Shown in pieces: positions 53,730 to 64,000 of a stretch of DNA of 64,000 nucleotides. Source of the stretch: Biomphalaria glabrata (Eukaryota; Mollusca; Gastropoda; Planorbidae); assembly GCF_947242115.1 (NCBI RefSeq), contig NC_074711.1:41445265-41509264 (forward strand). Reading direction: 5' to 3'. Position 1 is the first letter of the stretch, and every line of letters starts with the position of its first letter. The translations under genes and the position numbers were made by a program. Below the pieces are notes generated by a model. The model had not been told where the DNA came from and did no database searches. It saw only the letters and a list, made by a program, of their open reading frames with translations.

Positions 53730-54918
53730 TTGTACAAAGTATTGCTTACAGCATGGTATCTGCTATCCAGTATTGTATCCAATACTCGCGTAAAATGAAG
53801 TCTTAGGGACTAATATATTTCCCCTTAAAAAGACAACGTTTGAACGATTAACCTCTAACGCTTTCATCCTCAATTCAACAAATACAAACCATGAAGGAAC
53901 AACTCGCATGGAACAAACACGTAAACGACGGGATTCTTTTCAGACTTTAAAACAAGAAAAATATATGAAAATAAAATACATTTTAAAAACAAGGTATATA
54001 TTAATTGTTTCAATTAGTTTGAATCAGTCATGTAATTGAATTTGTAATAAATCTAAACTAACAACAATAAATCTTGTTTAACGCAATTTTAGCGTTCTCA
54101 ATGCGCTATGATCCTATCACTTGTCTGGACAAGTTTGGGAAAAAAAAGGGGGGTGGGGGAGAAGGGGGTATCTGGGTTGTGTTACCGAGATAGCTTTTTA
54201 AATGTATTTTATTAAAACAAAAAGCCTCCGCAAGCCAACACACTAACTACTGTGCCAATGAAATGTTTACGAAACAGAAGGTTTCATAGTTATCTATTGT
54301 CAGTTTCAAACTTTTAAGCGAAGACTTTATTCTCTACACAAAGTATAAAGGGTACTTTAGTACTTATACCGCCACATATGTCAAGTACAATTTCTTTCCC
54401 ATGTTTAATACCAAACAAAATAATTAATTACCAATACTAATTAACTAATTGGTTTACTATTTTATTCTTTCTTGATTTGTCCGATACAAGAATTAATAGT
54501 ATGGGAGAAATAACTTGTAAAAAAAAATGTAGACAGACAGACAGAGTGAGTGGATATAAGCTTTGTAACAATGTCAACACCAAAATGAAACGAGCAAAGT
54601 CTGTTACGAAAACAATTAGTGATATCACATTGACTAAGATAGCCACGCACACTCTATCAGCCTGGGAAAAGGCATGTATCAGTTTCAATGGGATACAGGA
54701 CACAGATACGTTGTCACTATGCTAAGTGAGACATACTTACAGTGGTACGATTCTGGTGGATGTCAGGGATGCTATCTTGCTCTGTTTAGTTTTCATAGGT
54801 GTTGGTTTGGTTTTATTTTATCTACATTTATATTTATATTTTGTCTTCTTTTTTTTTCCCCAAATGAAACGATGAAATATTAATTAGTCAAGTCTATAAT
54901 TTCATTTATATTTAGGAA
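53730..54918. other. Gene-free region
   Basis: About 54371-54560 is a further copy of the 10605-type repeat (TTAATACCAAACAAAATAAT, then GACAGACAGACAGAGTGAG). Nothing else is recognised; short open frames around 54440-54880 have no domain. Confidence 0.5.
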
Positions 54919-55000
54919 GCAGTGGCGTAGCAACCAGGGCGCGAAGGGGCCCACGACCAATAGGGGCCCAAACGGGTTCTTGTAAGGGGAAAATGTTAAC
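54919..55000 (+). mobile_element. hAT-like element end fragment
   Basis: CAGTGGCGTAGCAACCAGGG has the same end type as the element at 5064, followed by GGGGCCCACGACCAATAGGG. No matching opposite end is found nearby, so it is truncated. Confidence 0.45.
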
Positions 55001-55144
55001 TATATATATTTTGAGATATTTCAAATTTGTACTTTATATTACTTAAATTTTTCTATATTTATTGTTCTTGAATTTTCTATTTCTGCTGTTGAAGTAAAAT
55101 AACAAATTCATGTCAATCTTCTTTTATTACTGTTTTTTTCTGGA

Positions 55145-55310
55145 TCGTTGCCTGGCCGTGTGGTTTGCGCGCTGGACTGTCGTTGAGATTTATCAATGGT
55201 CCAGGGTTCAAACCCTCCCCCTCCCATCCCTCGTCGTCCTGCGGGAGGTTTGGACTAGGAAGTAATTATCTTCAACTTTGAAGGAACATCCGAAACATGT
55301 AAAACATTTA
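55145..55310 (+). mobile_element. SINE with tRNA-like head and LINE-like tail
   Basis: The A box TGGCCGTGTGG and B box GGTTCAAACCC sit about 50 bp apart in a GC-richer head. The tail GTAATTATCTTCAACTTTGA, AGGAACATCC resembles the LINE tail at about 34630 (ATCATCTTCTTTTTTGAAG, TAACGTC). It is a different family from the one at 59745; a partial relative is at 27311. Confidence 0.65.
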
Positions 55311-55889
55311 CCAACACATTTGTCTCCAATGAAATTGATGTAAAGCATTCAATCAGGACACACCGTAGGAAGTATTCAGGCTTTTAACCCTTTTGACGAA
55401 CAATGCATAAAAGAAGAAAAATCAAGTAGGCCCTATCTATATATATATATGCCTATACACATCCATATTATATTAACCATTGTTAGAACAAATTTTTTAT
55501 AAAAGTTTGTGTTACGCAATATTTAATTATTGACACTAGCTTGATTCAATAAGAGAAAAATTACAAATATTTATATTTTTCTCTAACAATATCTGTTGAT
55601 GGTAGCAATAATCTCTTATTAGTTAATTCGCGGTCACATGTTACGACAGACCACAAGGGTCGCCTACAAGTATAAGTGTAAAAATACCACTTTGCCATCT
55701 TCTTTACAATGTTTGCAATTATGTAATGAAGTTATCTTGACATGAGAGAGAAGAATCCAGAAAGACTTATCTACCAATGGTTTACTCAGTACAGTATTGA
55801 TCTTGTATTTTCTGCCATGGGATTATGTTCTGACTAAGTAATTAATAGAAGTTCTCCACAAGCTTTAGAATCTTTCTGACTATGTAGGA

Positions 55890-56087
55890 TAGCGGTTCTG
55901 AATCTTTTAAGCTCGGCGACCCCTTTTTACAATACCCCCACTCTTTCGCGACCCCCCCCCCCCCCACTCTCACACACAGCAATAGAAGAGTAGACAAAAC
56001 AATCCATTTTTTCGATGGTCTTTGGCGACCCCTGGCAAATCGTTAATCGATCCCCAAGGGATTCGTGACCCACAGGCTGAGAACCCC
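55890..56087. mobile_element. hAT-like MITE
   Basis: The left end AGCGGTTCTGAATCTTTTAA and right end CAGGCTGAGAACCCCT form the inverted repeat pattern (GGTTCTCAACCT...AGGTTGAGAACC) common to old animal hAT MITEs. The interior has GGCGACCC at both sides of a C run. The target duplication is not clear. Confidence 0.6.
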
Positions 56088-56276
56088 TAATATAGGACTT
56101 CTTTGATCTGCAATGTTGTAACAGTATGAAACAGACGTAACCGAGGACTGAATTAATTATGACCGAGAGGTGAAATAAACGCAAAATGAAATCATAGAAA
56201 TAAATAAAATGTTCCAGGGAGACCTTCCAGAGAAAGCAAATGGTTTGACTTTCTCGGTGGTGAAGTTAGAATAGAG

Positions 56277-56396
56277 AAACAAATATTTGTGCATTTAGAG
56301 AGTCAATTCACGTGGAAACAAATATTTGTGCATTTAGAGAGTCAATTCACGTGGAAACAAATATTTGTGCATTTAGAGAGTCAATTCACGTGGAAA
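56277..56396. repeat. 39-bp tandem repeat, three copies
   Basis: AAACAAATATTTGTGCATTT followed by AGAGAGTCAATTCACGTGG is present three times without interruption. Because 39 is a multiple of three, a short open frame runs through it. Confidence 0.95.
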
Positions 56397-57446
56397 CAAA
56401 GAAAGAAGAGATACATCAACACCACTTGCCGCATTCACCTATCACGTGTAGCTAAATGGTTGGTTCTCAAATGGAAATACATTTTGAGTACAGAATCACA
56501 ATTTTTAAAGAACTTAGATTAAACAATATTGCAAAGGAAGTTAGGGTTATCAAACAAACTCTTAGGCGGCCCAACCGCCAGGTCCACACATGTGTTCGCC
56601 ATTCAAGTAAGACAGTTTCGAAATTTTCAGTACGAAAAGGCACACAGAGGCTTTCAACTGCAAGCAACAAAAACCTACCTCCCTGTATACAAAATATTCA
56701 TTTCAATCATGATTGCCACTTTAACCTAATGCACGTGGTCCTGCTTGTCACCTGTCTGAATACGGGCCGCGTGAACATTGTCATTCAACATCTACTCAAA
56801 GATAGGAGAAATGTCCTGGCGAGACTGCACTTCTTTGAAATAACCCTAACCATTGCCAATTAAATCTTGTTTCATGTTGAATCAAATTAATGGCAGCTTC
56901 TATTGGATGTAGTATTTTACCGCCATTCATTGTGGCATCCTCGTGACATTTGCAAGAGGCAAGTCCCGCCATAGATAGTCAAACAGGGAGCCTCGAGCTG
57001 GCTTGTGAAGTACCCATTGCATTACAGATGGTAAGGAAGAAAGATGGACAATTGAGCATTCCATTCTAAGGTGGCGACTTACAAATGGTCATTGTGTGAG
57101 TACGAATATCGTTCTCTTGAGCCTCGTAAAAAGTTGCCTGGGCAATGGCTCATTGACCCTGACTCCTACCCGACCCAAAAATTATCTGTGATTAAATAAT
57201 CATCTAGTAGATGTTGGCCATTTGGACAAAGGTTTGGAAAAGAAGATATCTTTTCTTTTTGACCTCTGGAACAAACCTTCCCATTGATCTATTAATACAT
57301 GGGCCACAAAGAAGCTTACTACTAATAAAGAACTGCCCATAATCACTGCCCACTAAATTTCTACAACTTCATTGCTTTCAATGAATAATGAAGTTTGAAA
57401 CATTTTGTACAGATATTTTCTTTATATTCTTCTCTCGGTATGGTGC
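56397..57446. other. No feature recognised, GC-richer than surroundings
   Basis: An open stretch at 56456-56863 (135 codons) has no domain I recognise, no clear start context and no splice partners, and the reverse strand is partly open too. The composition differs from the AT-rich neighbourhood, so this may be an old insertion. Confidence 0.35.
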
Positions 57447-57665
57447 TATGGGAAGCGTGGTCGAGAGGCTAAGTTTGAACTTAGCTTGGCTTGGCTACCT
57501 ATGAAGGGGGCTCGAGGTTCGACACCAGACTCGGGCAGCGTTGTGTTTACTGATCTAGATCTCCTAGATATCCCCACCCCCACTGGTCCACAACTGAGAT
57601 TGGAACAAAGCGCTCTGAGCATGCTATAAGCATGAAAGTAGCGCTATATAAAAGCCATAATTTTA
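57447..57665 (+). mobile_element. tRNA-headed SINE, second family
   Basis: GGAAGCGTGGTCGAGAGGCT (A-box region TGGTCGAGAGG) and GAGGTTCGACACCAGACTCG (B box), then a tail with AGCATGCTATAAGCATGAAA and GTAGCGCTATATAAAAGCCA. Head and tail differ from the SINEs at 26655 and 59745. Confidence 0.7.
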
Positions 57666-58240
57666 TTTATTATCAGTCACGTGAGAACATGTCATTGTCA
57701 AAGATAGATAATGGGACGTTTGTATTCCAGAAAGGGAATTGAGAGAAATAACCTGTACACAATGGAGAGAAATAACGTGTACAAAATCTGTACCAGACAG
57801 AAAGAAGGATTGAGTTAATATATAAGCTTTGTAATAAAACCAGATGTGTGGCATAAACCGATGGCTAACTAGAAAGGGGGCTTGTTCGAATCTCAATATA
57901 GACCAGGAATTTTTAAAATTGATATTTGACTTGACCTGAGTTATGTTTGCTTAATATCAAAAGGCAGAGTGCAAACATTCTTCCCGATACTCAATCTACA
58001 AATGTTCACAAAAAGACTCTACGAGAGCGCACTGAGTTTGTTATAGGAGCATAGAAGATAGAGAAATACAATCAATACATTAAAAATATATTTAAAAAAA
58101 ACAACAGAATATGGCCAAAGATAACGGACCATGGGCGTAGCCAGGATTTTTTTTTTTTTGGGGGGGGGGGGGGGGGGATTTTTTCTCCCCCCTCAACCCC
58201 CCTCCCCGCGGAAATTTATATATATTTATTTATATTTATT

Positions 58241-58320
<80 letters not shown>

Positions 58321-59744
58321 GTGTGTGTGTATATATATGTTTAATAAATCTTTATTACATTCTGACTCTTCATTCTTTTGGAAGACGTTTATTATACCCT
58401 AGAATAAGTTCTTCCTGGAATAAGTGGAAAATTTATAGACTCCCCACCCTTGATAGCAATGGGATCTGGGGGAGCGCCGCCAACCACTATTTCCGGTATT
58501 GAAAGCCTCAAAAATGCATATTCTGAGGTATCTACAGTGCATTATTCTGCTATTAAAAAGTTTTATTTCAAAACTTGTGCTATTCCTACTGACTTAGATC
58601 CTCCCGCGCCGTTCGGCTCATTGGGCGGCAAGCTGTTTCCACAAAAATCTGTCACTGGCAATGTCTTAAGCCTCTTCCCACCTGCTCTGAGAACCTCTAT
58701 GAAAGTATGGCGTGAAGTTGTACTAGGATGTTCCTGTTTGCGATTTCCTCGTAATGGCCTCCATGTCATTGCAACTCTTATTATGCGTAATTCATTTTGT
58801 CGAAGTTTAATCGTCAAAATCATCTGTTGTGGGGTTTTAAACTAAAATATCTCTGGACTTTTTTTTAAAACCTATTCAGCTACGCTCATAGAATTTGGTG
58901 AGTGTAGTTTGCTCTAGAATAATACTGAAGAGGGGGCTATCAACCTCAAAACTCTCTATAGGGGGATTTTAAACTCAAAAACATCTGAAGTGGTTTTAAA
59001 CTAAAAAAAAAAAAAGCCATCTGGAAGAGAGGATTTTAACTCAAAACTACCATTTGGCTTGGCTAAGCTCAAAGAATTTTAGTGTGTAATTTAAATTTTT
59101 TTTATATTGAAGAGGTATTTTTTAGCATCAAACCCCGATAAAGGGGGGAGGGGTTTAAAATCAAAACCCTCTTTGACTACGCTCATAGCATTTTGAGTGT
59201 GTAATTAGCTTTTTTTTTTTATAGAAGGGTTTTTTTTCGCTTCTAACCCCGCTGAAGGGGGGTTTAAACCAGGGGGGGTTTAAACTTTAAACCCCTTTGG
59301 TTACTCTCAAAGATTTTTTAGTGTGTAATTTTGCTTTTTTAGCGGCCCCCGAAAGGGGAAAAGACGTTATTAGTTTTGTGTGAAATGTCCGTCTGTCTGT
59401 CCGTCCCGTTTAGATCTCGTAAACTAGAAAAGATATTGAAAATCCGACATCACAATATTTTAGACCATTCAAAGTTCTGATGCAACGGCTACTTTTTTTT
59501 TCCTGAAAGCGAAAAATCTAATTTTTAAAATCAGTTATGCAAGCAGTTTTTTAAAGAAAAAAAGCTAATTAGTATGCGTTATAAGTTAGACCCAACTTAA
59601 AACGAATAGTAATCTTATAAACTTTATTTTCTTCAACATTTTTTTTTTATAACGGAATTTTTTTTTTTTTTTGAGGATTCGAATAAGAGATTGAGCCTTT
59701 TCAAAACAATTAAATTATTTATAAGACTTCAGTTAGGCCTGGAG

Positions 59745-60010
59745 AGGCGCAGTAGCTGAGTGGTAAAGCACTTGTCTTCAGAACCGAGGGTCCCGGGTTC
59801 GAATCCTGGTGAAGACTGGGATATTCAACTTCGGAATCCTTGGGCGCCTCAGAGTCTACCCAGCTCTAATGGGTACCTGACATTAGTTGGGGAAAAGTAA
59901 AGGCGGTTGGTCGTTGTGCTGGCTACATGACACCCTCGTTAACCGTAGGCCACAAAAACAGATGAACTTTACATCATCTGCCCTATAGACCACAAGGTCT
60001 AAAAGGGGAA
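59745..60010 (+). mobile_element. tRNA-headed SINE nested in the hAT-like element
   Basis: This is the best-preserved copy. The A box is TAGCTGAGTGG in GCGCAGTAGCTGAGTGGTAA, the B box is GGTTCGAATCC, the body has TCTAATGGGTACCTGACATT and GGAAAAGTAAAGGCGG, and the end is CAAGGTCTAAAAGGGGAACT. It is not a true tRNA gene, since the sequence continues as a SINE body. Confidence 0.85.
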
Positions 60011-60012
60011 CT

Positions 60013-60240
60013 AGTTAGGCCAGGTTCACATCTAACTTTGCATTCACTTGCACCTATCCTTTGATCTGCTGCACCGTTGGGGCACCACACAAGATCTGTC
60101 AACCTTCTTTCTCCATTCTTATCTCTCATTTGTCTTTGATATAATTTCATTCGAATGTTCTTTCTGAAAATATTGAAGCCTGCCTGGGAGGACCACTTCG
60201 GGGGCCGATTTTAAGTTTGTGTTTCCACACAATTTGTCTT
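60013..60240 (+). repeat. Dispersed repeat, relative of 45640-45840
   Basis: GGCCAGGTTCACATCTAACT, CCGTTGGGGCACCACACAAG, CTGCCTGGGAGGACCACTTC and AAGTTTGTGTTTCCACAC lie immediately after the SINE inside the hAT-like element. It matches the inverted copy at 45640-45840 over its whole length. Confidence 0.8.
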
Positions 60241-60817
60241 TGTAACCTTGTTTATATTGATGAAGTATTTTTTTAGCTTCAAAACCCACTGGATGGGGGT
60301 TTAAATTTAAAACCCTTCGGTTATGCTCAAAGATTTTTTAGTGTGTAGTTAGCTTTTTTTATATTGATGAGGTATTTTTTTTAGCTTCAAACCCCACTGG
60401 AGGGGGATTTAAATTTAAAACCCCTTTGGTTATGCCCAAGATGTTTTAGTGTGTAATTTGCTTTTTTTTATATTGAAGAGGTATTTTTTTGCTTTAATCC
60501 CCGCTGAAGGGGGGCTTAAACTCAAACCCGCTTTGGCTATGCTCATAGCATTCTCAGTGAGTAATTTGCTTTTGCATATTGAAGAGGGGGTTTTACAGTA
60601 CATTTCGGAGGGGGTTTAAAATTAAAACCTTCCTTAGCTATGCTCTTGGAATTTGGGGATTGTCATTTGCATTATTTTTTGTTTGTTTTGCGCTGGGGCA
60701 AGTGATGGTTTAGTATTAAAATATCACCTAAAATAAAGAAAATCAAAGCAAAAAATCAGTTAATAAAATCCGTCATTTCGGCCCCCCCCCCCCCCCGGCT
60801 ACGCCCATGTAACGGAC

Positions 60818-61536
60818 ACAAATATTTGAGAACCATCTCTTTCTTCTTTACTTCCATTACATCGCTTCTTCCTTCTTCTCTTCACCAATTAGTTCCTTTA
60901 GTTTTGTTTCGCTCCGTCATTCCGCCTAGTGAACATAGACTTGTACCCTGGACATTGCTAGAGCCCGGGTAACGAAATACATTCCAGGGGTCGATCAATG
61001 AGACCAACATTTATTTCGCAGCTTATTTCCGGTAAGAGAACGGGGCAGGGTTGTTGTTTTTTTTTTCGTCATTGATTGAATTCGATTTCAAATGTATGTA
61101 ATGTAGACTTGATAGATTTGTAAAGGTCTAAAGAAATTGACATGCGGGATTATTTCTTTTTTCAGTCTTTGGGTAAAAGAAAATAAACATAACAGGGAAA
61201 GCCATTTTTTACAGAAAACATTCACTAGAGTTATGCATCATGATTTAAAATGGAGTAGAGATTGAGAATAAGTTTGAAATTGTAAAAAGTCCTGGCACTA
61301 AGATATAGAAAAGAAAACAAAGGCAACATAAATGTGAGTATGACTTGTACCATGTAGTTGTTGTTAATCATCTTCGCCTCAATGAAGTCGAAAGGATAAG
61401 AAAAAAAACAACTTTTGTTTAAGACGTGAGTTAAGATACTTCTCGTGTCAAGGATATTCACAAAAACTAAGCTTGTAACGGTCAAACCTCTTTTTTTGTT
61501 TTTGTTTGTTTTTAAAACAATGATATGCACAAAAAG
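60818..61536. other. No feature recognised
   Basis: Mixed-composition DNA. A minus-strand open stretch at 61231-61530 has no recognisable domain. No repeat copy is recognised. Confidence 0.5.
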
Positions 61537-61790
61537 AAGGGGGCGTGGGATGAGTGGTAAAGCGCTAGGCTTTCGAACCGAGGGAGTAGGGCTCGAATCC
61601 CTGTTAAGATTTGGTATTTAAATTCGGGATTTATAGGACGGCCCTGAGGCCACCCATCTCTAATGACTACTCGACTTCAGTTGGGAAAAGAAAAGTGGGT
61701 TGGTCGTTGGCTGGCCACGTGACTCCCCCGTCCACTTCTCCAAAGATGGCAAGGTCTGAAAAGAGGTACTTTACTTTTTATTTTCTTATA
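61537..61790 (+). mobile_element. tRNA-headed SINE
   Basis: GGGGGCGTGGGATGAGTGGT (A box), GGCTCGAATCCC (B box), body with CTCTAATGACTACTCGACTT and GGGAAAAGAAAAGTGGG, end AAGGTCTGAAAAGAGGTACT. Same family as 59745, more diverged. Confidence 0.75.
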
Positions 61791-61964
61791 CACAATTTTT
61801 TTTTTAGATCCTTAGAACCGCATTATTTGTAGGCAGCTCTATCACAACATTGACGTTTTCAGCACATCGATTTTATTATATTTATAAATCTTATTTACTA
61901 CTAAATTACAGTTTCAGATGCTAGAGAATGTTAACTTTCACCTTTCTTTTTTTTTTTAAAATGT

Positions 61965-62165
61965 TTACATGTAGCCGTGATCTAGTGACTAGTCGACACG
62001 TAAGTTCGAGTTTGTTTTAATGTTTACACGTAGCTGTGATCTGGTCGACACCTCACTTCGAGTTTGTTTTAATGTTTACACGTAGCTGTGATCTGGTCGA
62101 CACCTCACTTCGAGTTTGTTTTAATGTTTACACGTAGCTGTGATCTGGTCGACACCTCTCTTCGA
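61965..62165. repeat. 52-bp tandem repeat, about four copies
   Basis: Units contain TTAATGTTTACACGTAGCTG, TGATCTGGTCGACACCTCAC and TTCGAGTTTGTT. The first copy is diverged (ATGTAGCCGTGATCTAGTGA) and the last is cut short. Confidence 0.9.
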
Positions 62166-62520
62166 GAACATTGACTCTTTGGTCCGGCTCTAGAAGTAAC
62201 AAACCATGAATCTATTCCCCCCCCCCGCCTTTTGTCACTTTCAGTTCATCCCCCCCCCCAGTACCCAGCCGTGTTGGCAGACGCTAATAGCATCAGTACA
62301 TCTTGTCAAATCAACTAACAAGATCTCGGCAACTTTTCGCTACACACATCAGCCTTGACTTAATGGTCAGGCTATGGGCAGCAGACGATAGGGAACTGAT
62401 TGGTCTCCCTTGTCTAGTCCCGTTTTAGAACTGTATGGGAAAGTGCATAACATGGTTTAGCTTGGAAATTATAATGTTCAAAGTTATACATGGGTACAGT
62501 TGTAAATGTGCACAATTATC

Positions 62521-62790
62521 TTATCTTATATATTACAGACGTTTCTTCAAAAAAGAAGATAATTACGTCATACACATTTCATGTGTCAATCAAGTCATGC
62601 ATGTTAGTCACTGACTTAAACTATGCTAATTCGTTGGTTTTCCTTGCTGATTTAGACAACCCATTCCATTCTCTAATGGCACTGGGGAAGAAGCACTAGT
62701 ATGAATTTGTTCTAGCGTAAGGAATAAGAAATGTGCCTCTATCTTTGTGTCTTTCTGAGTATTTTATTAGGTTTTGTTTTTCTCTTTGTA
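62521..62790 (-). mobile_element. LINE 3' fragment, reverse orientation
   Basis: Read on the minus strand it gives AAATACTCAGAAAGACACAA, AGATAGAGGCACATTTCTTA, AGAGAATGGAATGGGTTGTC and the tail ATTATCTTCTTTTTTGAAG, AAACGTCTGTAATATATAAG. This is the same order as 34430-34670 of the LINE in UHRF1 intron 2. Confidence 0.8.
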
Positions 62791-62917
62791 AATTAAGTTT
62801 TATGTATAATTGCTACTTTACTTATAAGTCTCCTATCCTGAAGCCTTCGCCTGAAGGGTTTATACATTTAGTGATTTTACTAAAGGTGTTACTCTAATCA
62901 CATTTGAATATTCGTTT

Positions 62918-63160
62918 GCATGGGCGTAGCCAGAATTTTTTTAGGGGGGGGGGGTTTGGGGGGGTTTTTTTTTTTGGTAAGGGGTTTTAAACTCAAAACT
63001 CCCTGGTAAGGGGTTTTAAACTCAAAACCCCCTGGTAAGGGGTTTTAAAATCAAAAAACCTTGGCTGTGCTGGGGCAAGTGATGGTTTAGTTTTGAAATC
63101 TCACCTAAAATAAACAAAATCAAAGCAAAAAATCAGTCACTAAATTCCAACTCCGATATT
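62918..63160 (+). mobile_element. Shortened relative of the 58130-60809 element
   Basis: CATGGGCGTAGCCAGAATTT begins it. Three copies of GGTAAGGGGTTTTAAACTCA-like modules follow, then GGGGCAAGTGATGGTTTAGT, CACCTAAAATAAACAAAATC and AAAGCAAAAAATCAGT, which match the last 130 bp of the larger element. The right terminal repeat is missing. Confidence 0.75.
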
Positions 63161-63572
63161 TTAACCCTTATTTCAACATTTCTATTGTTTCATATGCTGT
63201 CATAAGATTAATTTGTAGTCATATTGTTGAAGAAATAGATAAATAGACTTTGACTATTCTCAGAGTGTAGTCTGGCTATAGGTTCCAAGTCTACATCGTG
63301 TCTGTAGTCAAGCAAACAATCTGATCAATAGCCTGCTAAGAGAGACGTGCAAGTCTAAAGAGAAAACATCTAAACTTGGGCCCTGGGAGTGTGGAGTTTG
63401 ATGCTTTTAAGTTGGGAGACTGTCTTATCTTTATTGATGGGTAGGGGCTCGTTTTTTTTTTTTAATAATGGATCATTTATTTTCGTTTCATGTAATTACA
63501 GACACGTCTCCCATGTAATTAGAACTCAGCTAAAATTCTAGTAAGTTGTTTTTTTGCTCTCAATTTCAAACC

Positions 63573-63680
<108 letters not shown>

Positions 63681-64000
63681 ACTATTTTCTCCTTATTAAG
63701 TTCTACCCCCCCACCCCTTTCTCTCTCACTTTTCTGTTGTTCTGATGGTTAATCAATTTCCATTAATTTTTTTTTATTTCCTGCTTGTTCTTAAGTTTCA
63801 TTCTACACTCTAGCTCTAAACTCTCGTCACTCTCCTATAGAGAAGATTCAGAGTTTGGGTTTTCGAGAGTTATAGTTCACTTTTCTCTCTTCTTTATTCC
63901 ACTTCTTCCAAACCTTTACTTAGACTTTCAATTCGACGCTGACTTGATTTTAAACCTCTTGATAAAATTAATTTTTTTTACTAACAAAACTTCAACTGAT
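63681..64000. other. No feature recognised
   Basis: AT-rich, pyrimidine-biased DNA with no exon, repeat copy or RNA gene seen. Confidence 0.5.

Larger units (their letters stand above)
58130..60809. mobile_element. 2.7-kb hAT-like non-autonomous element with 8-bp target duplication
   Basis: The left end is CATGGGCGTAGCCAGGATTT; the right end GGCTACGCCCATG is its inverted match over 13 bp. Both sides are flanked by TAACGGAC (58122-58129 and 60810-60817), a perfect 8-bp duplication. No transposase frame is seen. The interior holds long G/C and T runs, a TA microsatellite (about 58235-58320) and five or more loose copies of a module (TTTAAACTCAAAACCCCTTT, GGCTACGCTCATAGAATTT, AGTGTGTAATTTGCTTTTTT). 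It carries a nested SINE (59745-60010) and a nested dispersed repeat (60013-60240). A shortened relative is at 62918. Confidence 0.8.

Noticed and set aside
56456-56863. 135-codon open stretch as a gene
   Set aside because: No recognisable domain, no start or splice context, and the other strand is partly open. Left as unclassified.
57405-57629. Open stretch MYRYFLYILLSVWCYGKRGR as a gene
   Set aside because: It overlaps a tRNA-headed SINE, whose body explains the open frame.
58131-58502. 123-codon open frame
   Set aside because: It runs through the terminal repeat, a G run and a TA microsatellite of the hAT-like element.
59755-59830. Functional tRNA gene
   Set aside because: The A and B boxes are good, but the acceptor and other arms do not pair convincingly and the sequence runs on into the SINE body shared with other copies.

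Overview
The window looks like nuclear DNA of a mollusc, most likely a heterobranch (freshwater pulmonate) snail. The grounds are spliced animal genes with GT-AG introns, an AT-rich background, many tRNA-headed SINEs, LINE fragments with a shared tail, hAT-like elements, and unusually many minisatellites. The animal assignment is firm. The snail assignment is inference from repeat style and gene structure.

Three protein genes can be read exon by exon. (1) 801-16810 (+): the 3' part of an integrin alpha gene, covering 13 exons from the thigh region through a furin-type RRRRS site, the transmembrane helix, the GFFKR motif and the stop. The beta-propeller exons lie before the window. (2) 29767-23398 (-): a complete PTAR1 gene in seven coding exons (405 aa), the alpha-like subunit of geranylgeranyltransferase III. 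(3) 30396-42604 (+): a complete UHRF1 gene in 17 coding exons (793 aa) with Ubl, tandem Tudor, PHD, SRA and RING domains. PTAR1 and UHRF1 are head to head, with 628 bp between their start codons. This looks like a shared promoter and holds an E2F-type site on the UHRF1 side and a TCATGTGA E-box on the PTAR1 side. Integrin alpha and PTAR1 converge over an AT-rich gap.

The most unusual structure is in the integrin gene. The end of the transmembrane exon, including its splice donor, is repeated nine times in a perfect 45-bp (15-codon) array that stays open, so nine donors could each join in frame to the GFFKR exon. A second exon of the same gene (donor at 2424/2425) also has its last codons and donor in a six-copy 13-bp array. 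Large minisatellites (56, 51 and 24 bp units) fill three other introns. The 24-bp array contains a 1248-bp higher-order duplication.

From 42605 to 64000 I see no host gene. This region holds dispersed repeats, two adjoining tandem arrays (49590-51345), several hAT-like elements (one of 2.7 kb with 8-bp target duplications and nested insertions), SINEs, and LINE remnants. I saw no retrovirus-like, Polinton-like or CRISPR element.
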